64,000 nt of DNA, taken from contig NZ_JAAJBT010000007.1 in assembly GCF_011392115.1 (NCBI RefSeq), forward strand, positions 124,001 to 188,000. The letters run 5' to 3'. The DNA comes from Flavobacterium difficile. GTDB taxonomy: Bacteria; Bacteroidota; Bacteroidia; Flavobacteriales; Flavobacteriaceae. Positions within the stretch are counted from its first letter, which is position 1; each line of letters begins with the position of its first letter. A program made the translations under genes and the position numbers. Under the pieces are notes generated by a model, which made no database searches, was not told the DNA's origin, and was given only the letters and a program-made list of their open reading frames with translations. This document shows positions 49,832 to 61,400 of the stretch, in pieces.

Positions 49832-52800
49832 ATGTTACATACATACGCAAAAACTAAAATCTCTATTGTATTCTTTTTATTTTCATATTTTCTTTTTGCA
49901 CAACAAGAAATTGTAATTACAGGTGGTGCGAGTCAAAATATTGTCGATGGAGCAGTTACTTCTAGCTTTAATAACAACACAAATTTTGGATTATTCGATA
50001 TCAGTTCTGGAATAAAAACTAGAACGTATATGATTCGAAATATTGGCAATCAAAATTTAATTTTAGGGCCAGTTCCTGTAAGTTTTGTGGTAGGTTCTAG
50101 TCCAACTTTTAGTATTGTCTCACAACCTGCACCAAATTTCATTATCATTCCTGGTGCATCTGTTACTTTTACCATAGGTTTTGATCCTGTTGCAGTTGCT
50201 TCAACTAATGCAACTGTATCTGTAGCTTCGAATGATACTTCTGAAAATCCATTTACTTTTTTAGTAGAAGGTGAAGGAGCGCAAATTTATCCAGACACTG
50301 ATGGTGATGGTTTATCAGACAATTTAGACATCGACGATGATAATGACGGTTTAAGAGATTCAAATGAACAGTTAAATTGTTTAACTTCCTCATCTGCTAC
50401 TTCTATAGAAACTGTTTTTTTAAATGAAGATTTTAACGCGGGCATTACCAGAGCTAAAATTAATGGCGCAACACCTGGTGTAACCACCTCTTATTGTTAT
50501 GAAGATGGTACAACAGCAATGGGCGCTGATGAATGTGACACGAATCCAGATTTAGGTGATGGAAAGTATACGGTTCATTATTCAGTTGGAAACGGAATTG
50601 CCCCATTAGACAGGTCGAATACTGGAACAGATGTTGCCAGTTGGGAAGCCGTTTGGTATACCGGTTTAGATCATACACCAGGCGATACAAATGGTAGAAT
50701 GGCTATTTTTAACGCTTCTTATTCACCAGGTGTTTTTTATGAAACTTTAATTTCCGGAACATTACCAAATGTACCAACAAATTATAGTTTTTGGGCTTTA
50801 AATATTGATGCCAATGACGCAGCTTTTGGTTGTTCGAATTGTAGAATTTTACCTAATGTAACAGTACGTTTTTTAACAGCAGATTATGCAACTGTATTAG
50901 CTACTTTCAATACTGGCGACATTACAAGATGTAATGCTCCTGGAAATGCATGTGTAACTTCAGATTGGAAAAATTATTTCACTACAGTAAATTTAGCTGT
51001 TTCAGAGTTTGTTATTCAATTTATTAATAACGCTCCAGGTGGTTTAGGAAATGATATAGCTTTAGACGACATAAAAATTACACAAACTTTATGTGATATT
51101 GATAGCGACGGAATTGCAGATGTTTTAGACTTAGATAATGACAATGATGGAATTCCGAATATTATGGAATTTACACATTTGGTAAATAACGATTTAGATG
51201 GTGATGCTACAACAGCAGGTCCAACTTGGGTGGATGCTAACACAAACGGAATGCACGATGCTTTTGAAAGCTTAACAGCTGCTGATTTCGATGGTGATGG
51301 AACGCCAAATTACATCGATTTAGATTCTGATAATGACGGTGCTTTTGATGCTTATGAATACGATCAAAAAGGAGATATTGATAGTAATGGCGACGGAGTA
51401 GGAGATGGAAACGACATCAAAACAGCAGCAAATAACGATGAATTTGATGGTGATGGAATTTTAGGAATTATGGACACAAACGATTCTGATGCAAATGCTA
51501 CAGACCATGGAAATAATAGTTATCCACTTCCTTTAGATTCAGATTCAGATGGTTTGCCTAATTATTTAGATGTTTACAACAATACTACTTCATCCAATTA
51601 TATAGCTGCTACGATTTATGCTTCTTATGATGCAAATAATAATGGGATTATTGACGGATCAGGTGATTCAGATAAAGATGGAATTTTAAATGTTTTTGAT
51701 ACAAATGATCTTTTTTACGGCTCTCCAAGAGATATTAATTTAAAAACAAGTTTGTCTTTTGACGGTAGAAACGACTACATTGAAGATGCTGGAGATATTG
51801 TTTTAGGATTACCACAAGCAACTTTAATGTCATGGGTAAAACTAGATACAGGGTACAGTTCGAATGGAGCAATTGTTGGTCAGGATAATTTTCATCTAAA
51901 GGTTTCAAATACAGCTCAATTCGGGGTAAGCATCAATGGAACAAATGTGAATTTATCGGGAGCAGCCAATAAGTTAACTGAAAACAAATGGATCCATTTA
52001 GCAGCAACTTATAATGGCGGATTACTAAGTTTATATGTTAATGGTGAGTTAAAAACAACTCAAACCGTTGGAACCATAGTTAATAATTCTTCAAATAAAT
52101 TATTCAGAATTGGTAGCGCACCACTGGTTACAAATTCAGACTTTTTTAAAGGTGAAATTGAAGAAGTACGTGTTTTTAATACCGCTTTGACCGCAGACCA
52201 ACTTCAAAAAATGATTTACCAAGAATTAACAAACACCAATTTTGCCAGAGGTGCTGTTATTCCTGATGATATTCCGCTTCTTGCAGCATCAAGTTTAATA
52301 AGATATTACCGAATGGATACTTTTAAGAACGATATTGTAGATAATTTGGTTTCTCCAACTGTCGATTTAGTATCAGGAGCTAAATTGTATAACATTCACG
52401 ATATTTATTTTCAAACAGCTCCATTACCTTACGAAACCATATCAAATGGAAATTGGTCTGCTACTGCAACATGGAAAAACGGAATTGTTTGGGACGCAAT
52501 TGATAAGCCTTGGAGAATTGTTCACATCAAAAATAACGTAACTAAAACAACTAGTGAAGAAAATTTAGGATTGATAGTGGATTCAGGCGCACAACTTACT
52601 ATTTCTGGAGGCGATTTAGAACTAAAAAATAATTGGTACATAAAACTAGACGGTACAATTGATTTGCAAAACAAATCTCAATTACTTCAAACAGCAAATA
52701 GTTTTTTAGATGCTACAAGTTCAGGAAGAATTGAAAGAGAACAACAAGGAATTGCGAATTTATACAATTACAATTATTGGTCTTCTCCAGTTAGTACGAT

Positions 52801-54235
52801 TAACAATACCACAATTAATAACGGATTTTCTCTAGCGAATGTGTTTAAAGATGCCAGTAATCCATCTACATTACAAAATATCAATTGGATTGCAGGCTAT
52901 AATGGTGCACCAACTTCACCGTTATCTATTGCAAGTTTTTGGTTGTATAAATTTCAAAATTTAACAGATTTATATGCCAATTGGACAGCAATTACACCTA
53001 GTTCTACTCTTCAAGCAGGTCAGGGTTTTACCATGAAAGGAGTTACAAATAACTTTACAGGAGCTTTACAAAATTATGCTTTTGTGGGAAAACCAAATAA
53101 CGGATTAATAACAATTCCAATTGCTGCAAGTAATATTAATTTAGCTGGTAATCCTTATCCATCAGCTATAGATTCTAGAGAATTCATTAGAGACAATATA
53201 GACGGCGGAAACCCAGGATCAACTAATGCTCTTACAGGAACGCTTTATTTTTGGCAACATGCTCAAGAAAATAATTCGCACAATTTAGCTGCTTATCGCG
53301 GCGGTTATGCCACACTAAATTTAGTTGGTGGGGTGCCGCCAATGGTAGCTTCTGTAGGAACGTTCGGAGTAGGTTCAAGTTCAAAAATACCGAACAGACA
53401 CATTCCAGTTGGACAAGGGTTTTTCGTGAAAGCCGACGCTTCAGGAGGAAATATTCAGTTTAAAAACAGCCAAAGAGCATTTAAATTAGAAACAGATAAT
53501 AGCACCACAGGTTCGAATCAATTAATTAGAAGTTCACAAATTACAGAAAACACAGAAGAGAATACATATAAAAAATTACGTTTAAATTATCAGTCTTCTA
53601 ACGGGTTTGAAAAACAAATTTTATTAGGTTTTATGAACAATGATGCTACAGATGGTATTGATATTGGTTACGATTCTGAAGGTTTAGACGAAACACCTAG
53701 CGATTTTAGTTTTAAAGTATCAGATAAAAAATTAGTGATTCAAGGTGTGGGAAGTTTTACTCCAGAGAAAATTTTACCCTTATTTGTAAAAAATGAAATC
53801 GCTGGAAATGTTAAGTTTAAAGTTCAAGCTACAGAAAATTTCGATCCCAATCAGGTTGTTTACATTTATGATAGTTTGAACGAAAATTATTATGAAATTC
53901 AAAATAATGAAGCGGTGGTGAATTTAGAAGCAGGAGTTTTTGATAACAGGTTTTCATTACGCTTTTTAAACACTACTTTAGATCTATCCGAAAACACATT
54001 AGAAAATAATTTTTCTATATATGTTGATGGAAATAATCAGATAGTAATAAACAATAAGCTAAAACAAAATATTGATCAAGTTGAATTGTATACAATTTTG
54101 GGTCAGAAAGTACTTCATTCTAACGCCAAAACCAATGAAATTACAATTAATGCTTCTGGATTTGCTTCAGGTACATATATTTTAAAAATGTATAGTAATG
54201 ATGAGTTTGTGAGTAGAAAAATTATTCTTAATTAA
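49832..54235 (+). CDS. Giant T9SS cargo protein with TSP3 repeats and LamG domain
   Basis: 1467 residues. After a signal peptide (about 1-24, FLFAQ), residues 25-150 form an Ig-like choice-of-anchor domain (SVTFTIGFDPVAVAST). Calcium-binding thrombospondin type 3 repeats follow (DTDGDGLSDNLDIDDDNDGL near 155; DIDSDGIADVLDLDNDNDG near 422; more to about 580), interrupted by a globular domain. A LamG/concanavalin-like domain (about 640-785, SLSFDGRNDYIEDA, WIHLAATYNGGLLSLYVNG) precedes a 400-residue module shared with the next gene (YNYWSSPV, LAGNPYPSAIDSR, VGQGFFVKA). The T9SS sorting domain ends in SRKIILN. A surface adhesin role is likely but unproven. Confidence 0.85.
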   Translation: MLHTYAKTKISIVFFLFSYFLFAQQEIVITGGASQNIVDGAVTSSFNNNTNFGLFDISSGIKTRTYMIRNIGNQNLILGPVPVSFVVGSSPTFSIVSQPAPNFIIIPGASVTFTIGFDPVAVASTNATVSVASNDTSENPFTFLVEGEGAQIYPDTDGDGLSDNLDIDDDNDGLRDSNEQLNCLTSSSATSIETVFLNEDFNAGITRAKINGATPGVTTSYCYEDGTTAMGADECDTNPDLGDGKYTVHYSVGNGIAPLDRSNTGTDVASWEAVWYTGLDHTPGDTNGRMAIFNASYSPGVFYETLISGTLPNVPTNYSFWALNIDANDAAFGCSNCRILPNVTVRFLTADYATVLATFNTGDITRCNAPGNACVTSDWKNYFTTVNLAVSEFVIQFINNAPGGLGNDIALDDIKITQTLCDIDSDGIADVLDLDNDNDGIPNIMEFTHLVNNDLDGDATTAGPTWVDANTNGMHDAFESLTAADFDGDGTPNYIDLDSDNDGAFDAYEYDQKGDIDSNGDGVGDGNDIKTAANNDEFDGDGILGIMDTNDSDANATDHGNNSYPLPLDSDSDGLPNYLDVYNNTTSSNYIAATIYASYDANNNGIIDGSGDSDKDGILNVFDTNDLFYGSPRDINLKTSLSFDGRNDYIEDAGDIVLGLPQATLMSWVKLDTGYSSNGAIVGQDNFHLKVSNTAQFGVSINGTNVNLSGAANKLTENKWIHLAATYNGGLLSLYVNGELKTTQTVGTIVNNSSNKLFRIGSAPLVTNSDFFKGEIEEVRVFNTALTADQLQKMIYQELTNTNFARGAVIPDDIPLLAASSLIRYYRMDTFKNDIVDNLVSPTVDLVSGAKLYNIHDIYFQTAPLPYETISNGNWSATATWKNGIVWDAIDKPWRIVHIKNNVTKTTSEENLGLIVDSGAQLTISGGDLELKNNWYIKLDGTIDLQNKSQLLQTANSFLDATSSGRIEREQQGIANLYNYNYWSSPVSTINNTTINNGFSLANVFKDASNPSTLQNINWIAGYNGAPTSPLSIASFWLYKFQNLTDLYANWTAITPSSTLQAGQGFTMKGVTNNFTGALQNYAFVGKPNNGLITIPIAASNINLAGNPYPSAIDSREFIRDNIDGGNPGSTNALTGTLYFWQHAQENNSHNLAAYRGGYATLNLVGGVPPMVASVGTFGVGSSSKIPNRHIPVGQGFFVKADASGGNIQFKNSQRAFKLETDNSTTGSNQLIRSSQITENTEENTYKKLRLNYQSSNGFEKQILLGFMNNDATDGIDIGYDSEGLDETPSDFSFKVSDKKLVIQGVGSFTPEKILPLFVKNEIAGNVKFKVQATENFDPNQVVYIYDSLNENYYEIQNNEAVVNLEAGVFDNRFSLRFLNTTLDLSENTLENNFSIYVDGNNQIVINNKLKQNIDQVELYTILGQKVLHSNAKTNEITINASGFASGTYILKMYSNDEFVSRKIILN

Positions 54236-54404
54236 TTAATTTTTTATTAAAAAATCATTATTTTAAGTTAATTTGTGATATATTTTTAAAAAAGTATATT
54301 TTTTATTGAGAAATTAAAAAAACGCAGTAACTTTATTTTGTTGTACAACCTTTTCCATTTAGGTTGAAACAAAAATTGTTATTCATCACCTAATTTCTCT
54401 CTTT

Positions 54405-57400
54405 ATGAATAAGTTTTACGTATGTTTTTTTACATTAGTTTCTGGTTTTTTTTATGCACAAACTCCTGTAACTAGTGGGCCTAATTGGTCGGTTTCTAAC
54501 TTAACACCTAATAATGCTTTAAATTTTCCTTCTGAAATTGTATATGGGCCAGATGGTTTCTTATGGATATCAGAAAGAGTAGGAAAAAAGATAGTTCGTG
54601 TAAATAAAACTTCTGGAGCTATTACAACGATGATAGATTTGTCTGCACAAGTGTATCAAACAGCTGGGCAAGATGGTTTATTAGGAATGGCAATTCATCC
54701 CGCACTTTATACCAATGTAGCAACTACAACCAACAATTATGTGTTTGTTGCTTATACTTATAATAACAGCGGAAGAAAATTGAGAATTTCCAGATTAACC
54801 TTCAATAATGCTACTAAAACTTTAGGTAGTGAAGTAACTTTATTACAAGAAATGCCTGCTAGTAATGATCATAATTCAGGAAGATTAATTTTTGGACCCG
54901 ATTTAAAATTGTATTATTCTTTTGGCGATCAAGGAAATAATCAATTTGCTAATGCATGCTTGCCTATTTTAGCTCAAAATTTACCAACTTCATCAGCAGA
55001 TTATGCCAATTATCCTGGTAAAATTTTAAGATTAAATTCAGATGGAACCATTCCTACAGATAATCCAATTTTGGCAGGAGTAAAAAGTCACGTTTATTCT
55101 TATGGACATAGAAACCCTCAAGGATTAGTTTTTGCTCAAGATGGCACTCTGTTTTCTTCAGAACATGGCGCAAAAGTTGATGATGAATTAAATAAAATTA
55201 TTCCGGCTAAAAATTATGGTTGGCCGCAGATTGCCGGTTATTATGATAATATGGCTTACACGTATTGCAATTGGTCTACAGCATCTCCATGTAATGCAGG
55301 AAGTTTTTCAGATCATAATTGCGCAGCAGGCGTTACACCAATTGATGAATTTACATCTTTTCCTAATGGACCTTCATCTAATTTTATGCCACCGATAGGA
55401 ACTTACAACAGTACAGTTTCTTCAGATCCATCGGGAGGTTTTTTAAGTTGGCCAACTGTTGCGCCATCAAGTATTGATATATATGAATTAAATAAAATTC
55501 CAAACTGGGGAAGATCTCTTTTAATTCCAACATTAAAAAAAGGCACAATTTATAGAGCTAAGTTAGCCGCAGATGGAAATTCTATTGTGGGAGACAACTA
55601 TGAATTATTCCATTCTTCAAACGACAGATATAGAGATGTTGCATTAGATCCTGATGGCGTTACTTTTTATGCAGTTACAGATAATTCAGGTAGCACTTCT
55701 GGTCCTTCTGGAACTACTTCTGTAACCATTGCAAATCCGGGTGTTATTGTTAAAATACGATATATTGGTCCAACAGTAACTAGTCCGCCATTAGCCAATT
55801 GTCAAGATGTAAATGCTGTTTTAGATGTAAATGGTTCTGTAACAATACTAGCGGCTCAAGTGAATAATAATTCTACCGATGATGGTACAATAGTTTCCTA
55901 TACTTTAGACAAAAATACTTTTAATTGTTCGCATGTAGGCCAACCACAAACCGTTTTTTTAACGGTAGTTGATAATCAAGGTGGTGAAAGTCGTTGTGCA
56001 GCAACAGTTAATGTACTAAACAATCCAGCGTTTATTGTTCCAACTGGATTAACAGTGCCAAGTGTTTCTAATACAACAGCCAATTTACAATGGAACAATC
56101 CAACTTTAGCTACAGTAGAAATTAGATACAGAATAATTGGATCAACAAATTGGTTACACGTAACTAGTTTTTCAAACACTATACAACTATCAGATTTAAG
56201 TGCAGGTTCGAATTATGAAGTGCAAATAAGAAGAGTTTGTTTGGAAAACGTTTCTGCTTATTCTTCGCTTGTAAATTTCACCACAACTTCAAGTTCTTAT
56301 TGCGCAGTAAGTGGAATCATAACAACTGGACATAATTATATTTCCAATGTTTCTTTAAATACGATTAATAATCCTTCTGGAAACAATTCGTATTCTAATT
56401 TTACTGCCATTTCTACATCGCTTTCAGCAGGAACAAATTATACAATAACACTAACAAAACCTTCAATAGGAACAGTAGCCAGAACTTGTGGTTTTTCCGT
56501 TTGGATCGATTACAACCGAGATGGCGATTTTGCCGATTCTGGCGAAAGAGTGGCCTTTACTACTACACTAATTGCTGCAAGTGCTACAACTTGTGTGTTA
56601 AATTTTACAGTTCCAAATACAGTTACTGTTGGCGCTACAAGAATGCGGGTTGAATGTCAACAAACAGCAACACCAACTGTATTTTGTGGCGCAATACATG
56701 GTTCAAATCCCTCAGAAGCTGAAGATTACACGATTAATTTAGTTTTGCCTTGTGGAAATTTATCCACAACATGGAATGGAAATTCATGGAGTAACGGACA
56801 ACCTTCAAGTAGTAAAGAAGTTAATTTTACAGGTAATTATGCTTCAACCGGAATTGTAGAAGCTTGTCGGGTTAATGTTTTAGGAACTGCCAATGTAGTT
56901 TTTAAAACCAATCATACTTTAGAAGTTACAAACGGTGTAAATGTAGCTGCTGGCGCGAGTTTAACTTTTGAAAACAATGCGAGTTTATTGCAAATTAATC
57001 CTTCTGCAAACACAGGAAGTATCAAAATTAAGAGAAATTCTATGCCTATGATTCGTCAAGATTATACGGCTTGGGCTTCTCCGGTAATCAATCAACAATT
57101 ACAAGCTTTTTCACCAAATACTTTACCTAATCGCTTTTACGAATACCTTTCAACAGGTTCTACTACTGCAACTGCTTATCAATCTATCGTTCCAACAAAT
57201 AATTTTGTAGCTGGAAAAGGGTATATGATTCGAGTCGATAATACTTGGTCGCCAACAATCCCGGCTAGTTTTAATAGTGAATTTAATGGTGTGCCTTTCA
57301 ATGGAAATGCGTCACAAACACTAGGAATAGGTTATAATTTATTAGGAAATCCATATCCTTCACCATTAAACGCTAGAGCTTTTTTAGCAGATAATCCGAA

Positions 57401-58310
57401 TATTACCACGTTGTATTATTGGACACATACTGCGGCGGCTGTCGGCGGGTTTTATCCTGTTAATAACTATGCTGCATATACTACTTTAGGCGGAGTTGCA
57501 GCTGCAGCTGGTGGCGCTACACCTTTAGATTTTATTCAGGTCGGACAAGGTTTTTTTGTAAATACTGCTTCTGGAGGAACCGCGAGTTTTACTAATAACC
57601 AAAGAAGTTTTGGTTCGGCAAGTTCACAGTTTTTTAAATCTACTCAAACAGAAGAAAAACACCGAATTTGGCTTAATCTGAGTGACGAAACTAAAAATTA
57701 CAACCAAATTTTAATAGGATATTCCAATGAAGCTACCAACGAAATCGACATTTCAGATGGTTTGGTTTTAAACGATTCTCCATCGTTACTTTACAATCAA
57801 ATTAATAATCAAAAATATGTGATTCAAGGTCGAGAATTACCGTTTCAAGATACAGATGTGGTGCCTTTGGGTCTCAAAATTAACGAATCAGGAACTTATT
57901 CAATTTCGTTAGATCATTTAGATGGCTTATTTGTAAATCAAATCGTTTATTTGAAAGATAATTACACGTTTACCATTCATAATATCAAACAAAATCCGTA
58001 TAATTTTTCTTCTACAATTGGAAATTTTACAGACAGATTTCAAATCGTATTTCATAACAATTTATTGCAACTCGAAGATGATTTAAATGTAGTAGTATAT
58101 TCTGAGGAAAACGAGTTCTTTGTAAAATCTTCAAAAGATTCAATTCGAGAAATTATTGTGTTCGATGTTTTAGGAAGAAAATTGTTCGATTTTAAAAATA
58201 TTAATCATACCACTTTCCATACCAATCAGTTAAATGCTTTTAAAGAAACCCTGTTGATAAAGGTATTTTTAAGTTCCGGAAAAATTTCAACCCAGAAATA
58301 CATGAAATAA
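54405..58310 (+). CDS. T9SS-exported PQQ-dependent sugar dehydrogenase with FN3 and GEVED domains
   Basis: 1301 residues. Signal peptide (about 1-19, GFFYAQ). Residues about 25-455 form a glucose/sorbosone dehydrogenase propeller: PSEIVYGPDGFLWISERVGK, QDGLLGMAIHP, NDHNSGRLIFGPD, YGHRNPQGLVF and SEHGAKVDDELNKI hold the catalytic-His and PQQ/Ca region. Then an Ig-like domain (about 465-545), a fibronectin III domain (about 546-630, IVPTGLTVPSVSNTTANLQW) and a GEVED domain (about 633-785, FSVWIDYNRDGDFADSGE). A module homologous to the previous gene's C-terminal half (WASPV, LLGNPYPSPLNAR, VGQGFFVNT) and a T9SS sorting domain (IIVFDVLGRKLF, STQKYMK) close it. Surface oxidation of sugars is predicted. 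Confidence 0.87.
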   Translation: MNKFYVCFFTLVSGFFYAQTPVTSGPNWSVSNLTPNNALNFPSEIVYGPDGFLWISERVGKKIVRVNKTSGAITTMIDLSAQVYQTAGQDGLLGMAIHPALYTNVATTTNNYVFVAYTYNNSGRKLRISRLTFNNATKTLGSEVTLLQEMPASNDHNSGRLIFGPDLKLYYSFGDQGNNQFANACLPILAQNLPTSSADYANYPGKILRLNSDGTIPTDNPILAGVKSHVYSYGHRNPQGLVFAQDGTLFSSEHGAKVDDELNKIIPAKNYGWPQIAGYYDNMAYTYCNWSTASPCNAGSFSDHNCAAGVTPIDEFTSFPNGPSSNFMPPIGTYNSTVSSDPSGGFLSWPTVAPSSIDIYELNKIPNWGRSLLIPTLKKGTIYRAKLAADGNSIVGDNYELFHSSNDRYRDVALDPDGVTFYAVTDNSGSTSGPSGTTSVTIANPGVIVKIRYIGPTVTSPPLANCQDVNAVLDVNGSVTILAAQVNNNSTDDGTIVSYTLDKNTFNCSHVGQPQTVFLTVVDNQGGESRCAATVNVLNNPAFIVPTGLTVPSVSNTTANLQWNNPTLATVEIRYRIIGSTNWLHVTSFSNTIQLSDLSAGSNYEVQIRRVCLENVSAYSSLVNFTTTSSSYCAVSGIITTGHNYISNVSLNTINNPSGNNSYSNFTAISTSLSAGTNYTITLTKPSIGTVARTCGFSVWIDYNRDGDFADSGERVAFTTTLIAASATTCVLNFTVPNTVTVGATRMRVECQQTATPTVFCGAIHGSNPSEAEDYTINLVLPCGNLSTTWNGNSWSNGQPSSSKEVNFTGNYASTGIVEACRVNVLGTANVVFKTNHTLEVTNGVNVAAGASLTFENNASLLQINPSANTGSIKIKRNSMPMIRQDYTAWASPVINQQLQAFSPNTLPNRFYEYLSTGSTTATAYQSIVPTNNFVAGKGYMIRVDNTWSPTIPASFNSEFNGVPFNGNASQTLGIGYNLLGNPYPSPLNARAFLADNPNITTLYYWTHTAAAVGGFYPVNNYAAYTTLGGVAAAAGGATPLDFIQVGQGFFVNTASGGTASFTNNQRSFGSASSQFFKSTQTEEKHRIWLNLSDETKNYNQILIGYSNEATNEIDISDGLVLNDSPSLLYNQINNQKYVIQGRELPFQDTDVVPLGLKINESGTYSISLDHLDGLFVNQIVYLKDNYTFTIHNIKQNPYNFSSTIGNFTDRFQIVFHNNLLQLEDDLNVVVYSEENEFFVKSSKDSIREIIVFDVLGRKLFDFKNINHTTFHTNQLNAFKETLLIKVFLSSGKISTQKYMK

Positions 58311-58313
58311 AAT

Positions 58314-58349
58314 AAAAAAAAGACTCAATTTTTATTGGGTCTTTTTTTT
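58314..58349 (+). terminator. Terminator after the sugar dehydrogenase gene
   Basis: AAAGACTCAAT / ATTGGGTCTTT (one G-U) with a long T run. Confidence 0.85.
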
Positions 58350-58413
58350 GTAAAAAGCGATACAATTATTCGAAATTTAGTACTTTCGCAACTTGATTTA
58401 AGAAAACGACAAA

Positions 58414-61400
58414 ATGAGTACAAAATTTAGGGATTATAAAGGACTTGACTTACCAACTGTAGCGTCAGAAGTTCTTGATTTTTGGAAAAAAAATAACATC
58501 TTCGAAAAAAGTGTCACCACTCGTGAAGGAAACCCACCATATGTGTTTTTTGAAGGTCCACCTTCAGCAAACGGTTTACCTGGAATTCATCACGTAATGG
58601 CACGTGCGATTAAAGATATTTTTTGTCGTTATAAAACTCAAAAAGGATTTCAAGTAAAGCGTAAAGCAGGTTGGGACACACACGGTTTACCTGTAGAATT
58701 AGGTACCGAAAAAGAATTAGGTATTACCAAAGAAGATATCGGAAAAACCATTTCTGTAACAGAATACAACGAAGCGTGTAAAAAAACCGTTATGCGTTAT
58801 ACCGACGTTTGGAACGATCTAACCGAAAAAATGGGTTATTGGGTAGATATGGAAAATCCGTATGTAACTTATAAATCGAAATACATGGAATCGGTTTGGT
58901 GGTTGCTAAAACAAATTTATAATAAAGATTTATTATATAAAGGCTACACGATTCAACCGTATTCGCCAAAAGCGGGAACAGGTTTATCTTCTCACGAAGT
59001 AAATCAACCAGGAAGTTATCGTGATGTTACAGACACTACAGTTGTGGCACAATTCAAAGCACTAAATGAAACTTTACCAAATTTTTTACAAGGTTTTGGA
59101 GAGGTTCATATCTTAGCTTGGACGACCACACCATGGACGTTACCTTCAAATACCGCTTTAACAGTTGGTCCAAAAATTGATTACGTTTTAGTGGAAACAT
59201 TCAATCAATATACTTTCCGACCTGTAAAAGTAATTTTAGCTAAAAATTTAGTTGGAAAACAATTCGGAAAAGGATTTTTTGCTTCAACTGAACCGTCAGA
59301 TTTTGAAAATTTCAAAGAAGGCGATAAAAATATTCCATACCAAGTATTAACTGAATGTAAAGGAACAGATTTAGTCGGAATTCGTTATGAACAATTAATG
59401 AAGTTAGCTTTACCGGTTGAACATTCAGAAAATGCTTTTAGAGTGATTTCAGGTGATTTCGTAACTACTGAAGATGGAACAGGAATTGTACATACTGCTC
59501 CAACTTTCGGAGCTGATGATGCGAAAGTAGCCAAAGAAGCTACACCAGAAATTCCACCAATGTTGGTTTTAGATGACAATGGTAATGCAGTTCCTCTAGT
59601 AGATTTACAAGGAAAATTCATCGAAAACTTAGGTTTTTTATCTGGGAAATATGTTAAAAATGAATATTATAACGAGGGCGAAGCACCAGAACGCTCCGCA
59701 GATGTAGAAATCGCAATCCAATTAAAAGAAGAAAACAAAGCTTTCAAAGTTGAAAAATATGTGCACAGTTATCCACATTGTTGGAGAACCGATAAACCTA
59801 TCTTATATTATCCGCTAGATTCTTGGTTCATCAAAGTAACTGAAATCAAAGACAGAATGTTCGATTTAAACGAAACCATCAACTGGAAACCAAAAGCAAC
59901 AGGTGAAGGTCGTTTTGGAAATTGGCTAAAAAATGCCAACGATTGGAACTTATCCCGTTCAAGATATTGGGGAATCCCATTGCCAATTTGGAGAAATGAA
60001 GAAGGAACGGAAGAAATCTTAGCAGGTTCTGTCGAAGAATTATACAACGAAATTGAAAAATCAATTGCTGCTGGTTTCATGACTGAAAATCCATTTAAAG
60101 GATTCGAAATCGGAAACATGTCGGAAAGCAATTATGATTTAGTCGATTTACATAAAAATGTGGTAGATGATATCGTGTTAGTATCAGAATCTGGCAAGCC
60201 AATGAAACGTGAAAGCGATTTAATTGACGTTTGGTTCGATTCGGGTTCGATGCCTTATGCGCAATGGCATTATCCTTTCGAGAATAAAGATAAAATTGAT
60301 GAAAACAAAGATTTTCCAGCTGATTTTATTGCAGAAGGAGTAGACCAAACACGTGGTTGGTTTTACACGTTACACGCGATTTCGACTTTAGTTTTTGATA
60401 AAGTAGCTTATAAAAACGTAGTATCTAATGGTTTAGTGTTAGATAAAAACGGACAAAAGATGTCGAAACGTTTAGGAAATGCCGTAGATCCGTTTGAAAC
60501 GTTAACAGAATATGGTCCGGATGCGACACGTTGGTACATGATTTCAAATGCCAATCCGTGGGACAACTTAAAATTCGATTTAGAAGGAATTGCTGAGGTG
60601 CGTAGAAAATTCTTCGGCACTTTATATAACACGTATTCTTTCTTTGGTTTATATGCAAATATTGATGGTTTTACTTACAGCGAAGCTGAGGTGCCATTAG
60701 CAGAAAGACCAGAAATTGACCGTTGGATTTTATCTGAACTACATACTTTAATTCAGTTAGTGGATGAGGCTTATGCAGAGTACGAACCTACTCGTGCCAC
60801 AAGAGCTATTTCAGATTTCGTACAAGAGAATTTAAGTAACTGGTATGTGCGTTTGTGTCGTCGTAGATTCTGGAAAGGAGAGTATGCACAAGACAAAATT
60901 GCGGCCTATCAGACCCTTTATACGTGTTTAGAAACGGTAGCTAAATTAGCTGCACCAGTAGCGCCATTCTTTATGGATCAATTATATAAAGACTTGAATG
61001 CCACTACTAATAAGGAAAGTTTCGAAAGTATTCACTTAGCGAACTTCCCGGTTTCGGTTGAAAACTTTGTTGATAAATCACTAGAAAGTAGAATGCAGAA
61101 AGCACAAACCATTTCTTCTTTGGTTTTGTCGCTACGTAAGAAAGAAATGATTAAAGTGCGTCAACCTTTACAAAGGGTAATGATTCCAGTACTTGACGAC
61201 GTTTTTAAAGCTGAAATTTTAGCCATTGAAGACTTAATTAAAGCAGAAGTTAACGTTAAAGAAATTGAATTATTAGAAGATGCTTCAGGCGTTTTAATAA
61301 AGCAAATTAAACCTAATTTTAAAGCTTTAGGTCCGCGTTTTGGAAAAGATATGGGTCTGATTGCCAAAGAGATACAGCAATTTTCACAAGATCAAATTAA

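Noticed and set aside
56760..59777. Exact DnaA-box-like TTATCCACA at 56760-56768 and 59769-59777
   Set aside because: Two isolated copies in coding regions 3 kb apart without an AT-rich unwinding region; not evidence for oriC here.
40042..60355. Further CACGTG cores at 40042, 40250, 58601 and 60350
   Set aside because: All are inside coding sequence and lack the GTT/AAC arms of parS, so they were not added to the cluster.
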